From Promethearchaeota archaeon (lineage in GTDB: Archaea; Asgardarchaeota; Lokiarchaeia; Sigyniarchaeales; SOKP01): a stretch of 54,186 bases of DNA. The translations under genes and the position numbers were made by a program. This document shows positions 18,887-27,540 of the stretch, piece by piece (position 1 is the stretch's first letter; every line of letters starts with the position of its first letter). The notes below the pieces were generated by a model, which saw nothing but the letters and a program-made list of their open reading frames with translations, searched no databases and was not told the origin of the DNA. The stretch is taken from the NCBI GenBank assembly GCA_019057865.1, contig JAHLWP010000031.1:1-54186 (forward strand), written 5' to 3'.

Positions 18887-19085
18887 AATAGTAAGAGAAA
18901 CTAGATGTTTATTAATTAAAATCATACTTTTTTTCCTTTTTTTTCCAGCGTGCATTCTCGTTTTTTACTTAAGATTTAAGTTCTTTTCTTTTATTTAGAA
19001 AAAAAGTTTTAAAATATATTCATATTCTACTAGGTAATTAATTTAAATTTGATAATAAAATATTAATCTAATTGGGTAAATAAGA

Positions 19086-20381
19086 ATGGAAAACAGAAAA
19101 TTTAAAGTTCAAGCGATAAATGACGAAATTTTAGCTAAATTAAGCCTTAAAAATCGATATGCGTTCTTGAATAATAATTTAACTCCTATATTATCACAAA
19201 AAGAATTCAACTTTTTACGAGAGGTTGAGAGATTTTGTTTACGCTTTGAAAAGAAAAACAATATCATCCATGGTCCTGATGAAGATGTTTATGATTGGAT
19301 CCCTGCTTTTGGGGAACAAGGATATATAACTCGTCAACATTCATTTGATATGGTCGATGTAATTTATGAAAATTGGGGTTTAGCAGCAGATTTAATGAGA
19401 TACCTCGCGATTGATATGTTTGATACGCAATTTGCTATGGGTAGCGGAGCAACTGTTTTAGCTATTAATCCGATATATGACCACCATGAAGGTGTCCCTG
19501 AGAGATTAGAAGCTTTGAAAGATTTAGTTACAGGCAAATCTCCTGGGGCAATTCTAATAACAGAGCCTGAAAGAGGTTCAGATGCTGTTCATATGTTAAC
19601 AACTTGCGATGAACAAGATGATGGTAGCTTCATCTTGAATGGAGAAAAGATTTTCAGTACCAATGCTCCCAAATCCAAATGGGCTGTAGCCTATGCAACT
19701 GCCGAGAAAAACAATGGAAATTTGATGGCTCAATTCTTAATTAACACAAATTGGGATGGATGGCATTGCGAACGGGTTGGGATCCCCTGGGTACCAAAAT
19801 TATATCTAGGTAAAGAGCAATTTCAAAATCTCAGGGTGCCAAAAGAATATATTCTGGGTCCAGTAGGAAAGGGTCGCGAGCATCTTTTCGAGGGATTAGT
19901 TCCTGAAAGAATTGCTATTGCGATGATGAGTGTAGCAGAGTGTTGGGGTGCAATAACTCATGCTATTATTTATGCTAATAATAGGAAACAATTTGACCAG
20001 GAAATTCTAAAATTCCAAGGTGTAGGATTCTTACTAGCTGATCTGTGGGCAAAAACAACTAATATAACAATTGGACTTCTTAAATTTGGTGAAGCCTATG
20101 ATGAGAAAGTAGAGAAATTTAGTGGAAAAATTCCAAAAAATATATCTCAGGCAATGGTAGCAAGTGCCTCTCAATTTAAATACCAAGCAACAGCACTTTC
20201 AAAAGAAGTTTGCTATGAGGCAGCAAATCTAATGGGTGGAGCAGGACTTTGTGACAATACTTTAATGTATGATTATTTGAATATTTCAAGAATACAAGAG
20301 ATTGTGGGAGGATCCAGACAGATTCAGCAATATATCATGAGTTTAGCTTTAAGACAATTATACAAGATGTCAGTAAGCTAA
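19086..20381 (+). CDS. Acyl-CoA dehydrogenase family protein, paralogue 3
   Basis: A 431-residue paralogue starting at ATG 19086. It carries ITEPERGSDAVHM, FILNGEKIFSTNAPKSKW, the Glu of LVPERIAIA and the Gly-substituted C-terminal motif IVGGSRQIQQ. It is closest to the inverted copy at 23813 over the N-terminal and middle regions (both have FDTQFAMGSGAT and YDHHEGVPERLEALKDL) and to copy 2 over short stretches of the C-terminal half. Its last helix ends LALRQLYKM. It is the final member of the three-gene direct array, with 199 bases of spacer before it. Family function is FAD-dependent dehydrogenation of acyl-CoA thioesters; the chain is unknown. Confidence 0.92.
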   Translation: MENRKFKVQAINDEILAKLSLKNRYAFLNNNLTPILSQKEFNFLREVERFCLRFEKKNNIIHGPDEDVYDWIPAFGEQGYITRQHSFDMVDVIYENWGLAADLMRYLAIDMFDTQFAMGSGATVLAINPIYDHHEGVPERLEALKDLVTGKSPGAILITEPERGSDAVHMLTTCDEQDDGSFILNGEKIFSTNAPKSKWAVAYATAEKNNGNLMAQFLINTNWDGWHCERVGIPWVPKLYLGKEQFQNLRVPKEYILGPVGKGREHLFEGLVPERIAIAMMSVAECWGAITHAIIYANNRKQFDQEILKFQGVGFLLADLWAKTTNITIGLLKFGEAYDEKVEKFSGKIPKNISQAMVASASQFKYQATALSKEVCYEAANLMGGAGLCDNTLMYDYLNISRIQEIVGGSRQIQQYIMSLALRQLYKMSVS

Positions 20382-20445
20382 TTTGGGCTAATATTCTTAA
20401 AGATCTCTTATTTTTTTTTTAATTTTTGCTAAATACTGCGTTTAA

Positions 20446-20622
20446 TTATATTTGGTTTAATTTTTTTTCTAAAAGTAAGTTTACAGTAACATATTTGGAA
20501 AGAATACCTTTTTTGAAATTTTCTTTTTCTTTTTCCAAGCAATCCTGACAAATAGCAATTTTTAACTCGTTTTTAAACTCATTTTCACATTCTAAACAAA
20601 TATAAATCATATCGCTTTCCAT
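20446..20622 (-). CDS. Small protein with two CxxC motifs (zinc-ribbon-like)
   Basis: A product of about 58 residues with CLEC and CQDC separated by 14 residues, the spacing of a small zinc ribbon, followed by a basic helical tail. The ATG at 20622 gives the shortest complete form; a GTG at 20634 would add four residues. It is convergent with acyl-CoA dehydrogenase copy 3. Function unknown; such ribbons may bind RNA, DNA or protein. Confidence 0.5.
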   Translation of the reverse strand: MESDMIYICLECENEFKNELKIAICQDCLEKEKENFKKGILSKYVTVNLLLEKKLNQI

Positions 20623-20893
20623 TATTTCATACACGACGTATTGGAATATTAGAGTTGAATCATGGGAGTATCATCGAAGATACAATATAAACCTTCAGAC
20701 TGAATAAAATTTCTCATTTTAACTTTTGATTTTAAAATATCCCTATCTTATCACCCAGATATTACTTCTCTTTAAAAATCAAAGAAAAAGATTAGATTTT
20801 AAAATGAATTAGTAATTTGGATGTCTCTATTTTTTAAAAAGTCAAATTGGTCCTTTTTTCTATTTAAATACCTCGAAAATATGTGATATTATT

Positions 20894-21061
20894 ATGATTA
20901 GTGATATAATAACTAAATCAAAATTACTTTTATTAAATTGTCCATTCTATGAAAAATGTATTCTGCCAAAAATTCAACTTCTATGTAAAATTCCAGAATG
21001 TAAGAATTGTCCAGATTATCAGACAAAATTAAAAAAACTCAAACCTAGAGTCATTTATTGA
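20894..21061 (+). CDS. Possible small Cys-rich protein (55 residues)
   Basis: A short open frame from ATG 20894 to TGA 21061 encodes 55 residues with five cysteines: NCPFYEKC, then CKIPECKNCPDY. The Cys-Pro pairs and the regular spacing look like a small iron- or zinc-binding protein rather than random AT-rich translation. No strong ribosome-binding site is visible beyond a weak GTGATATT upstream. It lies alone between two minus-strand small genes. The evidence is composition and cysteine pattern only. Confidence 0.4.
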   Translation: MISDIITKSKLLLLNCPFYEKCILPKIQLLCKIPECKNCPDYQTKLKKLKPRVIY

Positions 21062-21142
21062 CGTTTTTATTATATCCTCTTATTTATTTTTTTTAAAAAG
21101 ATTTGAATTCTTTAAGCTTTTAATTTTTATTCAATAATAATT

Positions 21143-21361
21143 TCAAAAATACAATCTGCACCTAATACTAAAAAGATCTTCTTCATGAATTGAGTAAATA
21201 TTTTTGCCAGTTTCTTTCCTAAAATGGAATTTCTGTGAAGGTATTTCTTCTGTAACTCTAAAAAATATTCTATTATCTTTAATCCAAATTTTATCTACCA
21301 TAAAATGTAGACCATCTTGAAGACTATTACTATAAACTTGAAAGCACGACACTTTTTCCAT
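21143..21361 (-). CDS. Small hypothetical protein (72 residues)
   Basis: A 72-residue product from the ATG at 21361. It appears to be alternating beta strands (DGLHFMVDKIWIKDNRIFFRVTEE) ending in an Arg/Tyr tail, with no cysteines in motif spacing and no membrane span. I do not recognise it. It lies about 50 bases downstream of the acylase gene and in the same direction, so it may be cotranscribed with it. Confidence 0.45.
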   Translation of the reverse strand: MEKVSCFQVYSNSLQDGLHFMVDKIWIKDNRIFFRVTEEIPSQKFHFRKETGKNIYSIHEEDLFSIRCRLYF

Positions 21362-21411
21362 TTTTATATTCTAATTCTTTATCTAAACAAAAGAATTTAA
21401 ACTCAGTTAAT

Positions 21412-23655
21412 TTATATTGGCAGTAATTTGAATGTACCTTCTAAGTTTTTGGTAATGGCATCACGAGAAAATAAAAACGGAACATATTTGCCTCGAGCCC
21501 ATAGTTTCATTAAATCTTTATAATGTTTATGAAATGGTAATCCAGACTGCCCTCCTGGGATAACGCAAATTGATTTATCCCAATCAGATAAATCATGAAT
21601 CAGACGGACAGAGGGCCCAACAATAACTTGATAGTTGTTAGAAGGAACATAGTAACCATTGTTAAGAGTATTCCCATCACCACCAGTTTTAAACGGACCG
21701 ATGTTTAAAGCCGCAGCTTCATCATTAACAAGGGAGAAAGGATGAACTAAAATAGTTTTATGAAGGTTACCCCAGTTCCATTTATTATAATCTGAAGAAA
21801 TTCTTTCTGATAAGATATTGAGCGTTTTTTCAAGTGTATTTAAAAGGAGTTCCTCAAGTTCTATACTCTTATTATCATATAAGTTAAATAGTCTTTTCAG
21901 GTCAAAAGGACAACTCGCTAGATAAGGTTCTAGAAAATCTTTTTCGATATATTGAATAAGTATTTTTTTAATAGTTTCTTCGCACCAAATTTTATATATT
22001 GTACCTCCTATACTCTTTTTTGTTAAATGATAATTCCAATTTTCCAACAAAGAAAGAATCTCAGGATTTATTTTATCAGATGCTTTTTCTTTTATGTAAT
22101 TCAACATTAAAGGTAAAAGTTCGACAGCTTCTTCGGTAAAATAATCATTCTGGAAATTTATAAAATCTTGGCTAGAAAATTTCTCTTTTGATTGAAGTAA
22201 TTTTTTTAATCTTTTTTGTCTATATAATCCTATAAAGTCCTGAGCAATTAGTACACCATTTGGGGCTTTATCTTCATTATAATTAGCTGTATATACAAAA
22301 CCATGTTTGGGATTATAAACCGAAAATAATTTCTCGAATGGAGCTAGACCAACCCAATTATATTTTTCATCTGTGCTTGGTGTGACTGTTGCCCCATCCC
22401 CATACCCCCTTATGGGGATCTTTCCTCCATGTTGATGCCCGATATTACCAGAAATATCACCATAAAGAAAATTTTGTGGATTAATGGTCAACAATTTTGT
22501 ACCTTCACGAAATTCATCCCAGTTTGAAGCTTTATTTATTTTAAAAAAGCCTTCTATAGTTGCATCTAGATTTGCCCCAAAACTCGACCAGCGCAATGCA
22601 TATTTATCAGGAAGGTTAATTCTATATATTTTATTATCTGACTCAAAATATTCAATAACAGGACCAAATTTAGTCATTAATACTTTAAATGGTACTGCGT
22701 TAGTTTTACCTTTAATGGTTATAGGTTCTTCAATATTCTCAAAATCTATCCAATCTCCATTATAAAAATACTGATTGTTATTTTCTGGATTTAGTTTAAG
22801 TTTAAATAAATCTATAGTATCTGCACATACATTTGTGCAACCCCAAGCGATTCTTTCATTGTGTCCTAAAACCACACCAGGTAAACCTGCAAAAGAACTT
22901 CCTATCACATTGAATCCTGGGCAATTCAAATGAATTAAAAACCATATAGATGGGACAGTTAGAGGTAAATGTGGATCATTCGCGAACAAAACTGATCCAG
23001 ATTCTGATTTATTAGGAGATATTACCCAACCATTACTTCCTTTTGAATTCTTCAAGTTCGCACCAAAATAAAGGGGTATAATTTTATCAGCTAAATTAGT
23101 TCCCAATTTTTTAATTAAATACTCACGCAGCAATTCTAAAGGATAATTCCAACTACTTAATCCCCATTCGATTAAACTAAGGATTGAGAGTGAATCTTCT
23201 ACTTTCCATTCTTTTGGGGTTATATCAAGAACAAAAAACTCGAGAGGTGGATTTTTTCTTGCAATTTTGACACCAGCATTAATCCCTCTTATATAGCTTT
23301 TTAATAAATAAAATTGTTCATTATTAGGTTCTTTCTGTAATCGTTCTGAGCAAAATTTTGCAATTCGATGTAATCCTATTATTCTATAGTGCTTATCTAA
23401 ATCTAAAGTCACATCTCCAGTTATTTCTGAAAGGGTTCCTGAGGTTAATCGACGAAATTGCTCCATTTGCCACAATCGATGACGAGCATGGATGTATCCT
23501 TGTGTAAAATACGCATCTTCTATTGATTTTGCAAATACATGAGGGATGCCCCATTTATCCCATAGGATTTCAACCTCTTCTTTAAGACCTTCTATCTTTT
23601 TTGAACCAGATATTGGGGGGAACGCTTTTTTCGCAATATTGAGAAATTCTTCCAT
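21412..23655 (-). CDS. Penicillin-acylase-family N-terminal nucleophile hydrolase
   Basis: A 747-residue member of the penicillin amidase (S45) family, which hydrolyses amide bonds such as acyl side chains, acyl-homoserine lactones or N-acyl amino acids. The alpha region begins VEILWDKWGIPHVFAKSIEDAYFTQGYIHARHRLWQMEQ. The self-cleavage site is at GSNGW: Gly206-Ser207, with Ser207 the nucleophile freed at the beta-chain N-terminus. Downstream are FANDPHLPLTVPSIWF, GLPGVVLGHNERIAWG and the late GGQSGLP block. Family members are normally exported, but this start (ATG at 23655, beginning MEEFLNIAKKAF) has no signal peptide. It sits between acyl-CoA dehydrogenases, so it could release or remove acyl groups inside the cell; that link is inference. 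Confidence 0.9.
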   Translation of the reverse strand: MEEFLNIAKKAFPPISGSKKIEGLKEEVEILWDKWGIPHVFAKSIEDAYFTQGYIHARHRLWQMEQFRRLTSGTLSEITGDVTLDLDKHYRIIGLHRIAKFCSERLQKEPNNEQFYLLKSYIRGINAGVKIARKNPPLEFFVLDITPKEWKVEDSLSILSLIEWGLSSWNYPLELLREYLIKKLGTNLADKIIPLYFGANLKNSKGSNGWVISPNKSESGSVLFANDPHLPLTVPSIWFLIHLNCPGFNVIGSSFAGLPGVVLGHNERIAWGCTNVCADTIDLFKLKLNPENNNQYFYNGDWIDFENIEEPITIKGKTNAVPFKVLMTKFGPVIEYFESDNKIYRINLPDKYALRWSSFGANLDATIEGFFKINKASNWDEFREGTKLLTINPQNFLYGDISGNIGHQHGGKIPIRGYGDGATVTPSTDEKYNWVGLAPFEKLFSVYNPKHGFVYTANYNEDKAPNGVLIAQDFIGLYRQKRLKKLLQSKEKFSSQDFINFQNDYFTEEAVELLPLMLNYIKEKASDKINPEILSLLENWNYHLTKKSIGGTIYKIWCEETIKKILIQYIEKDFLEPYLASCPFDLKRLFNLYDNKSIELEELLLNTLEKTLNILSERISSDYNKWNWGNLHKTILVHPFSLVNDEAAALNIGPFKTGGDGNTLNNGYYVPSNNYQVIVGPSVRLIHDLSDWDKSICVIPGGQSGLPFHKHYKDLMKLWARGKYVPFLFSRDAITKNLEGTFKLLPI

Positions 23656-23812
23656 ACATACTTTTCATCTTTGAATTATTTAATACTTTATTTCAAATTA
23701 AAATTCTATAACTTTTATGGAATCTATTCTAAAGAAAAAAGAAATGCAAATAAAAAATAAATCAATTCAGATTAAAATTTTAATGATTGTAATAATAAAA
23801 AAATAGAAAATT

Positions 23813-25102
23813 TTAAAGCATCTTGAAAAGTTGTCGTAGAGCCATGCTCATAATATATTGCTGAATTTGTCTGGATCCTCCCAAGATCTCTTGGATTCTT
23901 GAAATATTCATGTAATCATGCATTAAAGTATTGTCACAAAGACCTGCTCCACCCATTAGATTTGCTGCCTCATAGCAAACTTCCTTGGAAAGATTTGTAC
24001 AATGATACTTGAACTGAGAAGCACTTGCTACCATAGCTCTTGAAATATTTCGAGGGATTTCTCCACCAAACTTTTCCATCTTATCGTCATAAGTTTCTGC
24101 GAATTTTAGAAGTCCAATAGTTAAATTGGTTGTCTTTGCCCAAAGATCTGCCAAGAGGAAGCCTACGCCTTGGAATTTTAGAATTTCTTGGTCAAATTGT
24201 TTTCTCATATTAGCATAAATAGCTGCATGTGAAACAGCACCCCAACATTGGGAAATTGCGCCACATGCAATACCAATTCTTTCAGGAACTAAACCCTCGA
24301 ATAGATGCTCGCGACCCTTTCCTACGCCACCCAAGATGTATTCTTTTGGAACTCTGAGATTTACTAATTTTTCATGTCCTAGATAAAGTTTTGGGACCCA
24401 TGGAATATAGACACGCTCACACTGCCATCCATCCCATTCAGTATTAATTAAAAATTGGGCCATCAAGTTTCCGTTGTTTTTTTCAGCAGTAGCATATGCA
24501 ACAACCCACTTGGATTTTGGCGCATTAGTATTGTAAATTTTTTCTCCATTCAAGATGAAGCTACCATCGGCTTGTTCTTCGCATACACTTAATTGGTGGA
24601 CAGCATCTGAACCTCTCTCTGGTTCTGTTATTAGAATTGCCCCAGGAGATTTGCCTGTAATTAAATCTTTTAACGCTTCTAATCTCTCAGGGACACCTTC
24701 ATGGTGGTCATATATCGGATTAATAGCTAAAAGAGTTGCTCCACTACCCATAGCAAATTGCGTATCAAACATATCAATTGCGAGATATCTCAAAAAATCA
24801 GGTACTGCCCCATAATTATCATAATTTATATCGACCATATCAAAGTTATGAGCTCTTGTAATATACCCTTGTTCCCCAAAAGCAGGGATCCAATCATATA
24901 TATCCTCATCAGGACCATGGATGATATTGTTTTTCTTTTCAAAACGCATGCAAAATTTTTGTACACTCTTTAGATAATTGAATTGTTCTGGAGATAATAT
25001 AGGCATTAGGTTATTATTCAAGAAACTGTATCGATTCTTAAGGCTTAATTTCGCTAAAATTTCATCATTAATAGCTTGGTTCATAAATTTTGTGTTTTTC
25101 AT
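23813..25102 (-). CDS. Acyl-CoA dehydrogenase family protein, paralogue 4 (inverted copy)
   Basis: A 429-residue fourth paralogue on the minus strand. The frame opens with a GTG at 25123, but the ATG at 25102 aligns exactly with the starts of the direct copies and is preferred. It has ITEPERGSDAVHQ, FILNGEKIYNTNAPKSKW, the candidate catalytic Glu in LVPERIGIA, and the Gly-substituted ILGGSRQIQQ. It is closest to copy 3 in the N-terminal and middle sections. It forms a co-directional pair with the acylase gene about 157 bases downstream. Its inverted placement implies duplication followed by inversion or an independent insertion. Confidence 0.92.
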   Translation of the reverse strand: MKNTKFMNQAINDEILAKLSLKNRYSFLNNNLMPILSPEQFNYLKSVQKFCMRFEKKNNIIHGPDEDIYDWIPAFGEQGYITRAHNFDMVDINYDNYGAVPDFLRYLAIDMFDTQFAMGSGATLLAINPIYDHHEGVPERLEALKDLITGKSPGAILITEPERGSDAVHQLSVCEEQADGSFILNGEKIYNTNAPKSKWVVAYATAEKNNGNLMAQFLINTEWDGWQCERVYIPWVPKLYLGHEKLVNLRVPKEYILGGVGKGREHLFEGLVPERIGIACGAISQCWGAVSHAAIYANMRKQFDQEILKFQGVGFLLADLWAKTTNLTIGLLKFAETYDDKMEKFGGEIPRNISRAMVASASQFKYHCTNLSKEVCYEAANLMGGAGLCDNTLMHDYMNISRIQEILGGSRQIQQYIMSMALRQLFKML

Positions 25103-25225
25103 TATTTTTTTTACCCCTAACACTAAATTTTGTAAATTTAAAAATTAATTAAATCTACTTAAGAAAATATAATCTAACTTTTTAATTTTTTTTAAAACCT
25201 AATTTCTGGGTTTAATAAGTTTAAA

Positions 25226-25978
25226 TTAAGAAATTAATTTTTGCAAACGATTAGAAAATTTCTTTGATATTATAAGACCTGTTTCAAATGGACAATTAGA
25301 TTTAAATTGAACAACAGAAATGAAATGTTCATCTATTCCTACTAATGAAAGAATGCCAAAATCCTCTAAAGATATAAGTTCACTTACTTTAAAATTACCT
25401 ACTAGAAATCTACCCTCTAAAAGCCTAATGATTTCAGAAAGAATATTAGGATCTAAATAGGAGATAATTACCCTACCAGTTTGGGTTAATAAGGCTGAGG
25501 AAATGACAAATGAAGAGAATGTATGTAACTCATTAAAAATTTTGACTAAATCGTTTTGAATTTCTTTTGGAACTAGTTGTTTGCTATTTTCCATAATGTT
25601 AACGATATTTTCATCAAAATCAAAGAATTTAGAAATTTCACCATCAAAATTATCAGTAAGTAAATTTAAATCAAACTTATTTAAAAATTGAGTTTTAATT
25701 TCCCTTAATTGATTTCTAAGTTCAACTAAATTATCTGTTCTATCACTGAATAAAGCAAACATTAATTCATCATTCTTTATTTTTTCAATTTCGAATATGA
25801 ACCTAAAAGGACCAACCTCAATTTCAGATAAATCCTCAGTTTTTAATGTTTGCTTTACAAATGAGAAAATTGCACTCAAGAAACTGCTTGTTAATTTAAT
25901 GTTAAAAATATCTTCATAAGTTTTATAGAAAATTAATTCACCAGTATTACCTTTCATTATGAAGATATTCTTAATCAT
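25226..25978 (-). CDS. Longin-like protein, possible two-domain traffic-type adaptor
   Basis: A 250-residue soluble protein. The first 120 residues read like a longin/roadblock-type profilin fold: IKNIFIMKGNTGELIFYKTYEDI, then helices and FRFIFEIEKIKNDELMFALFSDRTDNLVELRNQLREI, matching the strand-helix order of longin domains in SNARE and adaptin sigma proteins. The C-terminal part (ALLTQTGRVIISYLDPNILSEIIRLLEG... LVGIDEHFISVVQF) has a second alpha/beta pattern like a roadblock/LC7 domain. Asgard genomes are known to carry many such proteins, often as partners or regulators of small GTPases. Start ATG at 25978. No GTPase is directly adjacent; the nearest is 3.3 kb away. Confidence 0.5.
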   Translation of the reverse strand: MIKNIFIMKGNTGELIFYKTYEDIFNIKLTSSFLSAIFSFVKQTLKTEDLSEIEVGPFRFIFEIEKIKNDELMFALFSDRTDNLVELRNQLREIKTQFLNKFDLNLLTDNFDGEISKFFDFDENIVNIMENSKQLVPKEIQNDLVKIFNELHTFSSFVISSALLTQTGRVIISYLDPNILSEIIRLLEGRFLVGNFKVSELISLEDFGILSLVGIDEHFISVVQFKSNCPFETGLIISKKFSNRLQKLIS

Positions 25979-26189
25979 TTAGGTCAAAACTGATTTAGTA
26001 AGTTTAATTATTCAATACCTTATTATTTAAAATAATATTTAATCTATAAAAATTCTTGTATGATTTAATTACTTAATGTGAACGCAACAAACATAAATAA
26101 ATTATCTATTAACTTAACGAAATAATTTTCTTCATTAACGAAAAAATAAGAAACATGAATATATTAATTAGATTCTTTAATTCTATGAT

Positions 26190-26948
26190 CTAAAAACCTT
26201 CAAATTTTGCCCATTCATCATCTTCCTCTATATCTTCCTCGTCTTCCGCGTATTCTTCAATCTTTTCACCTTTAGAACTTGCTGTATATTCTTCTTCAAA
26301 CTCCTCAAAATCCTCTTCGAAAGTTATTGCTTTCTCTATATCTGTTATTGATTGCTCTGTAACTTTCACTTTGGGTATTGGTTCTTCTACTGGTTTCTTC
26401 TTTTCTACTAACTTTAAATAGTCGCCATGAATTTTAATTGTAATTGGAGTTTCCTCTTGCAATAATCTTACTACGACTTCTTCACTGGAACTTGTGTCAT
26501 GTGGCATCCGCATAACTAGTGCTCTTGATCCTTCAAAGACACCACTTATAATTTCAACTGTATCTCCTTCCTCTAAATATTCTGTCACACTTCTAGGTAA
26601 TAATACATGCTTAAGTTCACTAAGCTCGATATTCTGTACTATTCTTCCTTTAATATGTGGAATGCCTTGAACTGCTATTTGCACTGCCCTCTTTTGAGGT
26701 GCTTCGAAGAATATATAACCCGGTAATAGAGGAGATACAAGCATTGCTCTGATATCAGGAATTACATCAAGAATCTTAAACCGATAGAAAATTTGCTTTA
26801 AGATGTTACTTTCTTGATTAATAGTTGTTCTAACAGCAAATAGAGTTGTTAAATCTTCCTTTTCCTTAATATCCTCTACACTAAAAATATTATCTAAACC
26901 ACTTTCTTTAATTTCTTTTTCTTTTGAATTTTCTTCTTGGTCTACCAT
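26190..26948 (-). CDS. spt5: Transcription elongation factor Spt5 with acidic C-terminal tail
   Basis: A 252-residue archaeal Spt5 (NusG homologue), which binds RNA polymerase and closes the clamp to raise processivity. The NGN domain (about residues 33-120) includes LTTLFAVRTTINQESN, LVSPLLPGYIFFEA and IPHIKGRIV; the KOW domain follows with EYLEEGDTVEIISGVFEGSRALVMRM. Unusually, a C-terminal tail of about 60 residues is very acidic (EEDFEEFEEEYTASSKGEKIEEYAEDEED). A short acidic N-terminal leader is also present. Usual archaeal Spt5 is about 150 residues. Start ATG at 26948. It lies upstream of nothing obvious in the same operon; aIF1A is 167 bases away in the same direction. Confidence 0.93.
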   Translation of the reverse strand: MVDQEENSKEKEIKESGLDNIFSVEDIKEKEDLTTLFAVRTTINQESNILKQIFYRFKILDVIPDIRAMLVSPLLPGYIFFEAPQKRAVQIAVQGIPHIKGRIVQNIELSELKHVLLPRSVTEYLEEGDTVEIISGVFEGSRALVMRMPHDTSSSEEVVVRLLQEETPITIKIHGDYLKLVEKKKPVEEPIPKVKVTEQSITDIEKAITFEEDFEEFEEEYTASSKGEKIEEYAEDEEDIEEDDEWAKFEGF

Positions 26949-27115
26949 TGCTTTTCACGAATCTTATTTGAATTTAGGATTTTTTAATTATTTAGAAAAA
27001 AAAGTCTAAAATAGTAAGGAATTAATAAATTTTAAAATTTTGCTTTTTAAAAAGAACTAGAAAAATTCGTTTCAATCCTCAATAATAAATATAACTAAAA
27101 TTATTTAAGCATCCA

Positions 27116-27496
27116 TTAAAGAGGGATATTATCAAGCTTTAATATTTCCGGAATTCTTTTATTGCGTTCAAGCCAAGAAATTTCATGCCTCATATATCTC
27201 CAAGAAATCTCGCATTTACCCAGCTTATCTTTCACGTTCGTCTCGAACGACCACGGATTTATAATAACAAGGTCACCACGTCTAATCCACACCCTCTTCT
27301 TTATTTTTCCTCTTATCCTGCCAATACGATGTTTCCCATCTTCACAAAAAACCTGCATTCGATCATTTCCATAAATATCTACCACTCTCCCAAACATTTC
27401 TCCCATCCTTTTATTTGGGAATTTAACTCTGGTAACTACAGGCACTCCAGTAGGCCTTCCACGCCCTCTTTTTGGTTGTCTTTTCTTCTTTCCCAT
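27116..27496 (-). CDS. eif1A: Translation initiation factor aIF1A
   Basis: A 126-residue aIF1A/eIF1A, which binds the ribosomal A site and supports start-codon scanning and subunit joining. The basic N-terminal tail (MGKKKRQPKRGRGRP) leads to the S1-like OB fold: MFGRVVDIYGNDRMQVFCEDGKHRIGRIRGKIKKRVWIRRGDLVIINPW. The C-terminal helical part is LGKCEISWRYMRHEISWLERNKRIPEIL. Length and layout fit the family. The ATG at 27496 is the start. It may be cotranscribed with the cupin gene 44 bases upstream. Confidence 0.96.
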   Translation of the reverse strand: MGKKKRQPKRGRGRPTGVPVVTRVKFPNKRMGEMFGRVVDIYGNDRMQVFCEDGKHRIGRIRGKIKKRVWIRRGDLVIINPWSFETNVKDKLGKCEISWRYMRHEISWLERNKRIPEILKLDNIPL

Positions 27497-27540
27497 TTAA
27501 TTTACCCAATTCTTTTTAATTTTTGAACTTTTGCTAAAAC

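Noticed and set aside
20650..20700. Short hairpin GTATC-ATCGAA-GATAC as an RNA gene or terminator
   Set aside because: A 5-bp stem in isolation with no T-run and no larger structure; expected by chance.
25103..25123. GTG start for acyl-CoA dehydrogenase copy 4
   Set aside because: The ATG at 25102 aligns with the starts of the other three copies; the extra seven residues are not shared.
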